The translations under genes were made by a program, and so were the position numbers. The notes below the pieces were generated by a model that had not been told where the DNA came from, made no database searches, and was given only the letters and a program-made list of their open reading frames with translations. Source: Parabacteroides sp. PH5-46 (GTDB taxonomy: Bacteria; Bacteroidota; Bacteroidia; Bacteroidales; Tannerellaceae). From it: a stretch of DNA of 64,000 nt. The stretch covers positions 107,864 to 171,863 of the forward strand of contig NZ_JARXXA010000010.1 in NCBI RefSeq assembly GCF_029892785.1. The letters are read 5' to 3'. Shown here piece after piece: positions 35,477-42,869 of the stretch (the stretch's first letter is position 1; each line of letters starts with the position of its first letter).

Positions 35477-36709
35477 TTAATTGTCAGACGATAACAGCAG
35501 GGAACTATCTCCGTAGCTTAGAAAGCGAAATTCATGCGAGAGCGCATAATCGTAAATCAACTTCCACTTACCCTTTACAAAGGCCGAAACCAATAACAAT
35601 AAGGTACTATTGGGCTGGTGGAAGTTGGTAATAATTCCTTTGACTATTTTAAATTCATATCCGGGAGCAATCATGATTTGCGTGGCAGTGATCAGCTTAT
35701 CCAGCTTATGCTTATCCAGGTACATCAAGACGTTTTGCAGCGCCTCTTCTACAGGAAGGCGGTTGTTAGACTCCTCGTACGGCATCCATTGGTTCACCAC
35801 CAGTTCTTCGGTAGTAGCTTCGGGATTGGCCGACAGCATTACACCTATATAATATAGGCTTTCCAGCGTACGAACAGAGGTAGTACCTACTGCTATAATA
35901 CTACTTGCCTTTTTCTGTATATGTTCTATTGTAGAGCGGTTCACGGATATAAACTCTGTGTGCATCTCGTGTCCCTCGATGGTTTCGCTCTTAACGGGTT
36001 TAAAAGTTCCGGCTCCTACATGTAGGGTGAGTTCTTCCCGGCTGAAGCCGCGTGCATCCAACTCTGCCAACACTTCCGGCGTAAAATGCAAACCGGCTGT
36101 AGGAGCTGCTACCGAGCCTTTAATTTTAGAATAAACCGTCTGATAGGTTTGCAGGTCGCTCGCTTCCGTTTCCCTATGCAAATAAGGAGGAATGGGTAGG
36201 ATACCGACCGCATCCAGTAAGTCGGCAAACAAAATATCCGGATGATCCCAGCTGAATTCTATCAAGTGGGTCTCGCCAAACGATTGTTTTTTCTCGGCTT
36301 TCAGGCGAACAGTAGTATCATTAAGCTGGATACTTCTGCACAAAGTTCCTTCTTTCCACTTTTTCAGATTGCCTACCATGCAGAGCCAGGTACACCGCTC
36401 CTTTTGCTGAAAAACCAACGCATAATCATGCGGTTCTACCGGTTCAAGGCAGAATATCTCTATACTTGCTCCGGTTTCCTTACGAAAAAGCAGGCGGGCC
36501 TGAATAACGCGGGTATTGTTGAACACAAGCAGGGAGTCTTTCGGAAGATACTCGCTAATATTCCTGAATATGCTTTCGCTTACTTCGCCGTTTCTGTATA
36601 GCAGCAGCTTGGATTCGTCTCTTTGGGGCAGGGGAAACTTCGCTATCCGTTCGTCAGGCAACGGATAATCGTACTCCTCCATTCGTATCTGTTGAGTTTT
36701 TGCAATCAT
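35477..36709 (-). CDS. queA: S-adenosylmethionine:tRNA ribosyltransferase-isomerase
   Basis: A 410-residue QueA-family protein, longer than the roughly 350 of most bacterial QueA; Bacteroidota homologues are often of this length. The conserved DYPLPDERIAKFP start, LVFNNTRVIQARL, SVAAPTAGLHFTPE (about 215) and LTLHVGAGTFKPV are present. QueA transfers the ribosyl moiety of SAM to preQ1 in tRNA to give epoxyqueuosine. The start could also be the Met at residue 10 (36682). It heads a three-gene unit and has a complete promoter. Confidence 0.92.
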   Translation of the reverse strand: MIAKTQQIRMEEYDYPLPDERIAKFPLPQRDESKLLLYRNGEVSESIFRNISEYLPKDSLLVFNNTRVIQARLLFRKETGASIEIFCLEPVEPHDYALVFQQKERCTWLCMVGNLKKWKEGTLCRSIQLNDTTVRLKAEKKQSFGETHLIEFSWDHPDILFADLLDAVGILPIPPYLHRETEASDLQTYQTVYSKIKGSVAAPTAGLHFTPEVLAELDARGFSREELTLHVGAGTFKPVKSETIEGHEMHTEFISVNRSTIEHIQKKASSIIAVGTTSVRTLESLYYIGVMLSANPEATTEELVVNQWMPYEESNNRLPVEEALQNVLMYLDKHKLDKLITATQIMIAPGYEFKIVKGIITNFHQPNSTLLLLVSAFVKGKWKLIYDYALSHEFRFLSYGDSSLLLSSDN

Positions 36710-36725
36710 TCCTTTAAAATCTGCT

Positions 36726-36755
36726 CAAAATTAGTGAACTTTGTCGGGATAACAA
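36726..36755 (-). promoter_or_regulatory. complete -33/-7 promoter of queA
   Basis: On the minus strand TTG (36755-36753), 19 nt, and TAATTTTG (36733-36726) match the Bacteroidales consensus. The leader before the start at 36709 would be only about ten nucleotides. Confidence 0.65.
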
Positions 36756-36768
36756 CGTGTAAGAAGAT

Positions 36769-37821
36769 ATGAATATAAAAATAGGAGATAAAGTTCGCTT
36801 CCTGAACAGTGTGGGAGGCGGTGTTGTGCGCAGTTTTAAGGGTAAAGACCAGGTAATGGTGGAAGGGGATGACGGATTTGAAATCCCGGCACTCCTCAGA
36901 GAGTTGGTCGTTGTAGAACATCTGGACTCGCAGAAGCATACTGCCAAACCTAAAGAGCAGGCTCCGGTAGTTGCAGCCCCTCAGCCGAAAGCAGAAAAGG
37001 AAGAAGAATTCATACCCGAAGAGACAGCTGAAGGAGAACGACTGAATGTGTTTCTGGCCTATCTTCCGCTCGAACCCAAAGCCATGCAGCAAAGCGGCTA
37101 TGAGAGTTATTTTGTAAACGAAAGCAACTACTATTTGTTCTTTAACTACATGAGCAGGCAGCATAACAGCTGGATAAGCCGCTATAACGGAGTAATTGAG
37201 CCGAACACCAAGATATTTATGGAAGAATTCGGGAAAGAAGACCTGAATAGCCTGGAGCGGGTCTGCGTGCAGCTTATTGCTTTCAAGAAAGACAAGCCTT
37301 ACTCGTTAAAGAATGCCGTATCAGTAGAACTTCGTATTGACACAGTTAAGTTCTATAAGATCCATTGCTTTATGGAGAACGACTTCTTTGAAGAAGATGC
37401 CTTGATATTCCCGGTAGTCAGAGGTGACTTACCTGAAAGGGAGTTACTTGTTTCTGCTGCGGAACTTCAGGAGGCCATGCAAGAGAAAATCCGTATTGAG
37501 AGCCCGGCTCACAAACCCGCCAGGAAAAGAATAAATGCTCCTATACTGGAAGTAGATCTGCATATCAACCAACTGCTTGATAATACCAACGGGCTGAGCA
37601 ATGCCGATATGCTGGAATATCAGCTAAACAAGTTTCATGAAGTATTAGCTCAGTATGCCAATAAAAAGGGGCAGAAAATCGTTTTTATTCATGGCAAAGG
37701 GGATGGTATTCTGCGTAGTTCTATCGAAAAGGAGCTGAAATCAAAGTACAAAAACTATTCATACCAGGATGCCTCTTTCAAGGAGTACGGATTCGGTGCC
37801 ACAATGGTTACCATTAAATAA
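36769..37821 (+). CDS. DUF2027 domain protein with C-terminal Smr domain
   Basis: A 350-residue cytoplasmic protein. Residues 1-55 form a small barrel-like domain (IKIGDKVRFLNSVGGGVV), then a Pro/Glu/Ala-rich linker (about 60-90), a beta-rich middle DUF2027 domain, and a C-terminal Smr domain (about 250-350) with EVDLHINQL and the HGKGDGILR motif. Smr domains of the MutS2 family are nucleases or bind branched nucleic acids, but the function of this combination is unknown. It is first of a unit with CYTH and DPP11 genes (8 and 38 nt gaps). Confidence 0.88.
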   Translation: MNIKIGDKVRFLNSVGGGVVRSFKGKDQVMVEGDDGFEIPALLRELVVVEHLDSQKHTAKPKEQAPVVAAPQPKAEKEEEFIPEETAEGERLNVFLAYLPLEPKAMQQSGYESYFVNESNYYLFFNYMSRQHNSWISRYNGVIEPNTKIFMEEFGKEDLNSLERVCVQLIAFKKDKPYSLKNAVSVELRIDTVKFYKIHCFMENDFFEEDALIFPVVRGDLPERELLVSAAELQEAMQEKIRIESPAHKPARKRINAPILEVDLHINQLLDNTNGLSNADMLEYQLNKFHEVLAQYANKKGQKIVFIHGKGDGILRSSIEKELKSKYKNYSYQDASFKEYGFGATMVTIK

Positions 37822-37829
37822 AAGAGAAA

Positions 37830-38309
37830 ATGGCGATTGAAACAGAACGGAAATTTACTGTTATCGGCGATTTTTCCAAACAGGCAACAAGCGCGAAGCG
37901 GATTACACAGGGGTATATCTGTGCCGATCAGGGGCGTACCGTTCGGGTACGCATAAGCGGAGACGATGCCTTTCTGACCATCAAAGGCCCTTCGGATGAG
38001 AAATTCTGGAGCCGCTATGAGTTTGAACAGCAAATACCCTTGGCCGACGGAGAAGAACTGATGAAACTATGTGTTTCAGGCATCATCGACAAGGTACGTC
38101 ACTATGTGCCGGTAGGAAATCACACATGGGAAGTAGATGTCTTTCATGGTGAAAACGAAGGGCTCGTGATCGCGGAAATCGAACTTACATCTGAGGATGA
38201 AACCTTTGAAATGCCGGACTGGGCAGGCAAAGAAGTATCCCTGGACAGACGCTATTACAACTCCATGCTTTCAAGAACGCCATACAGCCAATGGAAAGAT
38301 CAGTTATGA
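37830..38309 (+). CDS. CYTH-domain protein (triphosphate tunnel enzyme)
   Basis: A 159-residue protein with the diagnostic ETERKF motif (4-9) of the tunnel fold, followed by the alternating basic/acidic strands RVRISGDDAFLTIKG, YEFEQQI, DKVRHYV, WEVDVFHGENEGLVIAEIEL. Members hydrolyse inorganic triphosphate or related substrates; adenylate cyclase activity of class IV is less likely for a protein of this length. Between the Smr protein and DPP11 genes in the same direction. Confidence 0.9.
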   Translation: MAIETERKFTVIGDFSKQATSAKRITQGYICADQGRTVRVRISGDDAFLTIKGPSDEKFWSRYEFEQQIPLADGEELMKLCVSGIIDKVRHYVPVGNHTWEVDVFHGENEGLVIAEIELTSEDETFEMPDWAGKEVSLDRRYYNSMLSRTPYSQWKDQL

Positions 38310-38347
38310 CACAAACAACAAAACAAATCTATATAAATAGCAATACC

Positions 38348-40507
38348 ATGAAGAAATATGTTTTATGGGTAATGGCTACAATCTTGTCATTGCCACTTAG
38401 TGCCGACGAAGGGATGTGGATACTTCCCCTTCTCAAACAACAAAAGTTTGCCGACATGCAGGCCTTGGGTTTAAAACTACAGGATTATGACATTTACAAT
38501 CCGGACGCAGCCTCTCTTAAAGATGCTGTGGTTATTTTCGGAGGAGGATGTACCGGAGAGATCGTATCTCCGGAAGGCCTGTTGCTGACCAACCATCATT
38601 GCGGATATGGTCAGATACAGCAGCACAGCTCCTTAGAGCATGATTACCTGACGGATGGCTTCTGGGCAATGTCGCGCGAGCAGGAACTTCCCAATCCGGG
38701 ATTAAAGGTAACCTTTATCGACAAAATTGAAGATGTAACGGATTATGTGAAAGCCGAGTTGGCAAAAGAGGATGACCCGAACAGCATGAACTTCCTCTCC
38801 CCCAGGTTCCTGAATAACCTGGCTAAAGAGAAGGTGGGCGAATCTTTCCTGCAAAACAATCCGGGCACGGAAGTCGAAATCCGGGCCTTCTATGGCGGAA
38901 ACCAATATTACATGTTCACTAAAAAAATCTATTCGGACGTACGTTTGGTAGGCGCTCCCCCCTCTTCTATCGGAAAGTTCGGAGCAGATACCGACAACTG
39001 GATGTGGCCGCGCCATACCGGAGACTTTTCTGTTTTCCGTGTATATGCAGATGCAAACGGTAATCCGGCAGAATATTCGGAGAGCAATGTACCACTTCGC
39101 CCCAAGCGCTGGTTCCCGATCTCTCTCAAGGGAGTAGCGGAAGATGACTTCGCCATGATGATAGGATTCCCCGGACGTACCAACAAATATTACACTTCCT
39201 GGGAAGTAGCTGAGCGACGGGACATAGACAATGCCGTGCGGATTAATGTCCGGAACTTACGTCAGGAGGTTATGCTGGAAGAAATGCTGAAAGACCCTGC
39301 CGTGCGTATACAGTACTCAAGCAAGTATGCCGGCTCTACCAACGCATACAAAAATGCTATCGGGACAAACTGGGCAATAAACAAACGCAACTTCGAGACA
39401 GTAAAGAAGAATGAGCAAGACAAACTACTCGAATGGGCTGCCAACAAGAACTTACCGGAATACAAAGAGGCCTTGCTCTTGCTGGAAAGTATCGTGGCAG
39501 ATCGGAAAGACCTGCGCTTCCGCAACTGGATGCTGGACGAAGCCCTGGCTCGCGGCATTGAGTTTGCAAGGGTTCCTACGGATATCGAAGCCGTCATAGA
39601 CGCTCTGGGAGGAAAAGACAAAGCAGAACAGCAGAACCAGATCCGTTTGCTGGAGTTGGCATACCATCGCTTTGCAAACAAAGATTATGCCCCCGAAGTG
39701 GACAAAAAGATCGCCAAGGTAATGCTGAAAGAATATCGCCGTCTGATCCCGGAGAAATCCCAACCTGCCGCCTTTGCTGTTATAGACAAGAAATTCAAAG
39801 GGGATGTAGACCGCTATGTAGATTACCTTTTCGAAAAATCCATTTATGGAAGCGATGCCAACTTCAGCAAGTTTGCACAACGTCCTTCCGTTAAAGCGCT
39901 GAAAGAAGACCCGATGATCCTTTTTGCCACATCTATTCAGGACGAAAAAAAGAACCTGACACAAGCTTTAATGGAGTTTGAAGCTGATTATTCCCTGGCG
40001 CACCGCGACTACGTGAAAGGTTTGCTGGCGATGTATGGCGACAAGGCCAATTTCCCCGACGCCAACTCAACCTTGCGTCTAACCTACGGACAAATCAAAG
40101 GATACAGTCCACGAGACGCTGATTATTATCAGTGCCAAACTACTCTGGAGGGTGTAATGGAAAAGGAAGATCCCGACAACTGGGAGTTCGTTGTCCCCGA
40201 TAAATTAAAGGAATTATACAACACAAAAGACTTCGGACGATACCAAATGCCCAATGGTAAGATGCCTGTAGCTTTCGCCGCCAACACACACAGCACAGGT
40301 GGCAACTCCGGAAGCCCGGTATTAAACAATCAGGGAGAATTGATCGGGATAAACTTCGATCGTAACTGGGAAGGCGTAGGTGGAGATATCCAATATCTAC
40401 CCGACTATCAGCGAAGCATTATTGTAGATATCCGCTATGTTTTATTTGTTATTGACAAATATGCCGGAGCCGGCTATTTGTTGAACGAGATGGAACTAAA
40501 AGAATAA
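38348..40507 (+). CDS. dpp11: dipeptidyl-peptidase S46, DPP11 type
   Basis: The frame opens at 38291 but MKKYVLWVMATILSLPLSAD (38348) is the signal peptide, giving 719 residues. S46 peptidases release dipeptides from oligopeptides in the periplasm. Visible active-site parts are TNHHCGYGQIQ with the catalytic His (about 85), DNWMWPRHTGDF with the Asp (about 225) and GGNSGSPVLN with the Ser (about 655). The residue in INFDRNWEG (about 673) is Arg, which in the family marks Asp/Glu specificity (DPP11), where DPP7 has Gly. A hairpin terminator follows. Confidence 0.93.
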   Translation: MKKYVLWVMATILSLPLSADEGMWILPLLKQQKFADMQALGLKLQDYDIYNPDAASLKDAVVIFGGGCTGEIVSPEGLLLTNHHCGYGQIQQHSSLEHDYLTDGFWAMSREQELPNPGLKVTFIDKIEDVTDYVKAELAKEDDPNSMNFLSPRFLNNLAKEKVGESFLQNNPGTEVEIRAFYGGNQYYMFTKKIYSDVRLVGAPPSSIGKFGADTDNWMWPRHTGDFSVFRVYADANGNPAEYSESNVPLRPKRWFPISLKGVAEDDFAMMIGFPGRTNKYYTSWEVAERRDIDNAVRINVRNLRQEVMLEEMLKDPAVRIQYSSKYAGSTNAYKNAIGTNWAINKRNFETVKKNEQDKLLEWAANKNLPEYKEALLLLESIVADRKDLRFRNWMLDEALARGIEFARVPTDIEAVIDALGGKDKAEQQNQIRLLELAYHRFANKDYAPEVDKKIAKVMLKEYRRLIPEKSQPAAFAVIDKKFKGDVDRYVDYLFEKSIYGSDANFSKFAQRPSVKALKEDPMILFATSIQDEKKNLTQALMEFEADYSLAHRDYVKGLLAMYGDKANFPDANSTLRLTYGQIKGYSPRDADYYQCQTTLEGVMEKEDPDNWEFVVPDKLKELYNTKDFGRYQMPNGKMPVAFAANTHSTGGNSGSPVLNNQGELIGINFDRNWEGVGGDIQYLPDYQRSIIVDIRYVLFVIDKYAGAGYLLNEMELKE

Positions 40508-40517
40508 AAAGAGAAAA

Positions 40518-40552
40518 AGCGTAAATAATACCTCATCAGTATTATTTACGCT
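40518..40552. terminator. strong hairpin terminator after dpp11
   Basis: AGCGTAAATAATA pairs perfectly with TATTATTTACGCT (13 bp) around a 9-nt loop, followed by GTTTT. It lies between dpp11 and the convergent small gene at 40587, so it may act in both directions. Confidence 0.85.
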
Positions 40553-40586
40553 GTTTTAAGTATTTGAGATAAAATGTAGAGTCAAA

Positions 40587-40757
40587 TCATACGCCAAACT
40601 TTTCTAAATCTGCCGCTTTTACCCGGAAAATCTGTCCATTACGAGAGAAAACCAATTCTCCATTCTCTTTTTTCTTTTCAGAAACCAAGCGTTGGAAGGC
40701 AATGTTAGCACCTTTAACTACATTTTCCTCGAATTCTCTAATCTCTTGTTCATTCAT
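40587..40757 (-). CDS. small partner protein of the zeta-like kinase (56 residues)
   Basis: Starts MNEQEIREFEENVVKGANIA and ends VKAADLEKFGV. The ATG overlaps the kinase stop by 8 nt (ATGAATGA), a sign of translational coupling. It is acidic at the N-terminus and basic in the middle (SEKKKENGELVFSRNGQIF), with no recognised domain. It may be an antitoxin-like or regulatory partner encoded downstream of the kinase, the reverse of the epsilon-zeta order. Inference only. Confidence 0.7.
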   Translation of the reverse strand: MNEQEIREFEENVVKGANIAFQRLVSEKKKENGELVFSRNGQIFRVKAADLEKFGV

Positions 40758-41331
40758 ATTGATACTGTTCAAGTTTATTATAAACACTGAGGTTAAATAT
40801 TTCTTTTTTATCAGTTTTAAATCCTTTTGCTACCACTTCCATCGGCGACATCGAGTTATCTGTTATCATCCAGTAATCACTGGCTGGCAGGTAAAGCTCG
40901 AACAGATTCCGTATTCCCGAATCATATCTCCTGCGGATAGTGCTTTCTGCAATGTTGTGCCCGCCGGCAGCAACTCTCATCTTCACTCGTTCTACAGCCA
41001 AATCAGGCGTGTTAAGCCAGAAATAGAGTAATGTTACATAATAACCCTTTTCTTGTGCATCTTGCATTAATTTAACGACAGAACGTGTGGCGAGTGTGGT
41101 TTCCAAGGCGAAAGTCTCACCAGCTGCGATGAGCTCTTTCATTCGTCTATGCATAATCCGGCCTGCTTCCACGGCAACAGCAATGCTGTCCGAGTTAAAG
41201 GGCGATAGTCCTTTCGCAATTTCGTCAGAATTGACAAACTCCTTACACTTTAGCATTTCTGGCAATATTGTGTAGGATGCTGTTGTCTTTCCCGCACCAT
41301 TGCAACCTGATATGATATACAAATATGGCAC
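40750..41331 (-). CDS. zeta-toxin-family P-loop kinase
   Basis: A 193-residue protein with Walker A GCNGAGKTT (9-17), the substrate-binding stretch NSDEIAKGLSPFNS (about 34), and ALETTLAT (about 75) followed by Arg-rich VERVKMRVAAGGHNI and STIRRRYDSG. This is the zeta-toxin/AAA kinase fold; true zeta toxins phosphorylate UDP-N-acetylglucosamine. Chromosomal Bacteroidota members may instead be house-keeping kinases or TA components. No antitoxin gene lies upstream; the small overlapping gene is downstream. A promoter box is at 41350. Confidence 0.85.
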   Translation of the reverse strand: MPYLYIISGCNGAGKTTASYTILPEMLKCKEFVNSDEIAKGLSPFNSDSIAVAVEAGRIMHRRMKELIAAGETFALETTLATRSVVKLMQDAQEKGYYVTLLYFWLNTPDLAVERVKMRVAAGGHNIAESTIRRRYDSGIRNLFELYLPASDYWMITDNSMSPMEVVAKGFKTDKKEIFNLSVYNKLEQYQYE

Positions 41332-41349
41332 CTTCTCACATTAACGACG

Positions 41350-41378
41350 CAAATATAAATATAACTTTTAGATTACAA
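41350..41378 (-). promoter_or_regulatory. -33/-7 promoter of the zeta-like kinase gene
   Basis: On the minus strand TTG (41378-41376), an 18-nt spacer and TATATTTG (41357-41350), one nucleotide short of the ideal spacing. The ATG is 18 nt beyond the box. Confidence 0.55.
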
Positions 41379-41470
41379 AGCTTTTTTTACCCAAATATCT
41401 CTAAAAGCACGCGAAGATATCCTTAAATCCAGGGGGGTTCGTCATTAAAAACCCCGGTTTTGTATAAAAC

Positions 41471-42598
41471 TCATACGCATAAAAGGTCACTCATGATACC
41501 ATCCGAAATGAATATCCCGGAAGGGGATAATAGCACTTTGTCACTCTTTCTTAAAAGTAACCCGTCATCAATATACGAAGCTGCTTGCTTTAAGAAATAC
41601 ATTTGGAATGTTTTGCCAAATTTTGTCAAAAGGTAGCCAAGACTGACTCCCCACATGGTTCTTAAGCTTGTTATAATATAATCGTTATACTTGTTGCAAA
41701 TATTTAACTTTTCAATCTCAATATCCGGCTGACCGGCTTCTATACCTTTAATATAATGTATAAGGGAAGAAACATTCCATTGCCTGCTCTCCTGATTATA
41801 CGAATGGGCAGACGGGCCGATTCCCAGATACGATTTCCCTGTCCAGTACGAAGTATTATGCCTTGAAAACATATTCGGACGCGCAAAATTAGATATCTCA
41901 TAATGAAGATAACCAGCTGTCGCAAACTCTTCTATCAAGCGTGAAAACAGGGAGATACTTAACTCTTCGTCTACTTCCCTCACCTTTCCGGCCTCCTTTA
42001 GCTTGTACAGTTTGGTGCCTTCTTCATAGATAAGATGGTAGGCGGAGATATGGGGTACGTCCAGCCGAAGCGCTTCCGCCAGGTTCTCTTCCCATTCGGC
42101 CATTGTTTGCTCCGGAAGGCCATAGATCAGGTCGATGCTGATATTCTCAAAGCCATTTTCCTTGCACAAAGAGACGGCGCGGATCGCCTGTTCCCGGTTA
42201 TGCCGCCGCTCCAGAAACTGAAGATCCCGCTCCTGAAAGCTTTGCACACCCATACTGATCCGGTTGACGGGTAAACTACGGAGTGATTGCACATACTCCG
42301 GACTCATGTCATCCGGATTGGCCTCCAGTGTAATCTCCGGATTATCTTCTATTGTAAACAGCCGGTAGATGGTTTCAAAGATGCTCTCCAGATCCTTTGC
42401 GGATAATTGGGAAGGCGTACCTCCCCCCAGATAGATGGTTTCAAGGGGCTCTCCGTTCAGATAGTCCTTCTGCAATTCCATTTCCTTCTGCACGGAAGAC
42501 AGCCACGCCTCCTTATACTTCATTTCCGTATTGGAAAAGAAGTCACAGTACAGGCATCGCTTGGCACAGAAAGGAACATGAATGTATAAACCGGCCAT
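41471..42598 (-). CDS. hemW: HemW-like radical SAM protein
   Basis: A 375-residue radical SAM enzyme related to oxygen-independent coproporphyrinogen oxidase. The cluster motif CAKRCLYCDF (about 11-20, Cys-x3-Cys-x2-Cys) follows LYIHVPF. GGGTPSQL and the ANPDDMSPEYVQSL and GVQSFQERDLQFL stretches are conserved in HemN/HemW. The HemN-specific N-terminal extension is absent, so heme chaperone function (HemW) is more likely than oxidase activity. A TATCTTTG box lies about 20 nt upstream, and the gene is divergent from tolC. Confidence 0.9.
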   Translation of the reverse strand: MAGLYIHVPFCAKRCLYCDFFSNTEMKYKEAWLSSVQKEMELQKDYLNGEPLETIYLGGGTPSQLSAKDLESIFETIYRLFTIEDNPEITLEANPDDMSPEYVQSLRSLPVNRISMGVQSFQERDLQFLERRHNREQAIRAVSLCKENGFENISIDLIYGLPEQTMAEWEENLAEALRLDVPHISAYHLIYEEGTKLYKLKEAGKVREVDEELSISLFSRLIEEFATAGYLHYEISNFARPNMFSRHNTSYWTGKSYLGIGPSAHSYNQESRQWNVSSLIHYIKGIEAGQPDIEIEKLNICNKYNDYIITSLRTMWGVSLGYLLTKFGKTFQMYFLKQAASYIDDGLLLRKSDKVLLSPSGIFISDGIMSDLLCV

Positions 42599-42617
42599 CG
42601 CTTTACGAATTAAGCTG

Positions 42618-42625
42618 CAAAGATA
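42618..42625 (-). promoter_or_regulatory. -7 box of hemW
   Basis: The minus strand reads TATCTTTG, 20 nt before the hemW ATG. No TTG is at the ideal spacing. Confidence 0.5.
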
Positions 42626-42650
42626 GGTGATTTTTATTGACTTCTTTTAT

Positions 42651-42738
42651 GTCCCACAATTGTTGAACATGTGTTCAACAGTTGTAGAATTCAAGTTCAA
42701 CAGTTGTAGAACACATGTTCAACAACTGTGGGACATAG
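42651..42738. repeat. 22-bp-period palindrome array D (4 units)
   Basis: Units start at 42651, 42673, 42695 and 42717, exactly 22 bp apart. Units 2 and 3 share GTTCAACAGTTGTAGAA; unit 4 is GTTCAACAACTGTGGGA; unit 1, TCCCACAATTGTTGAAC, is its near reverse complement. It fills the space between the hemW promoter and the tolC operator. Its core contains TTCAAC, not the CGAACA half-site, so it is distinct from the UAS. Confidence 0.88.
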
Positions 42739-42754
42739 ATCATAATTGCAAAAG

Positions 42755-42779
42755 CGAACACCCTGTTCGTTTTCGGACA
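42755..42779 (+). promoter_or_regulatory. enhancer-binding-protein operator (UAS) of tolC
   Basis: CGAACACCCTGTTCG (42755-42769) is a 15-bp inverted repeat with one mismatch in the inner bases, followed by a third half-site CGGACA (42774-42779). The layout matches the operator at 18661-18685 base for base in position: the third half-site starts 19 nt after the palindrome start in both. Its centre is 77 bp from the end of the -12 element. Confidence 0.75.
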
Positions 42780-42823
42780 CAAAAGGAAGGGCTAAAAAGC
42801 AAGGTTATCAAATAGATACGTTT

Positions 42824-42839
42824 TTGGCATAGGTTTTGC
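42824..42839 (+). promoter_or_regulatory. sigma-54 -24/-12 promoter of tolC
   Basis: TTGGCATAGGTTTTGC carries a perfect TGGCA-N6-TTGC element. Transcription should start near 42851, giving a leader of about 20 nt to the ATG at 42870. No TAnnTTTG box is seen in this position. Confidence 0.88.
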
Positions 42840-42869
42840 CTTTATGCTGGGAAAAGATGTATGCTGAAA

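Noticed and set aside
42651..42738. Short CRISPR-like array
   Set aside because: Units are palindromes of 10-17 bp with spacers of only about 5 nt, spacers are not unique protospacer-length sequences, and no cas gene is in the window. The same holds for the other four arrays.
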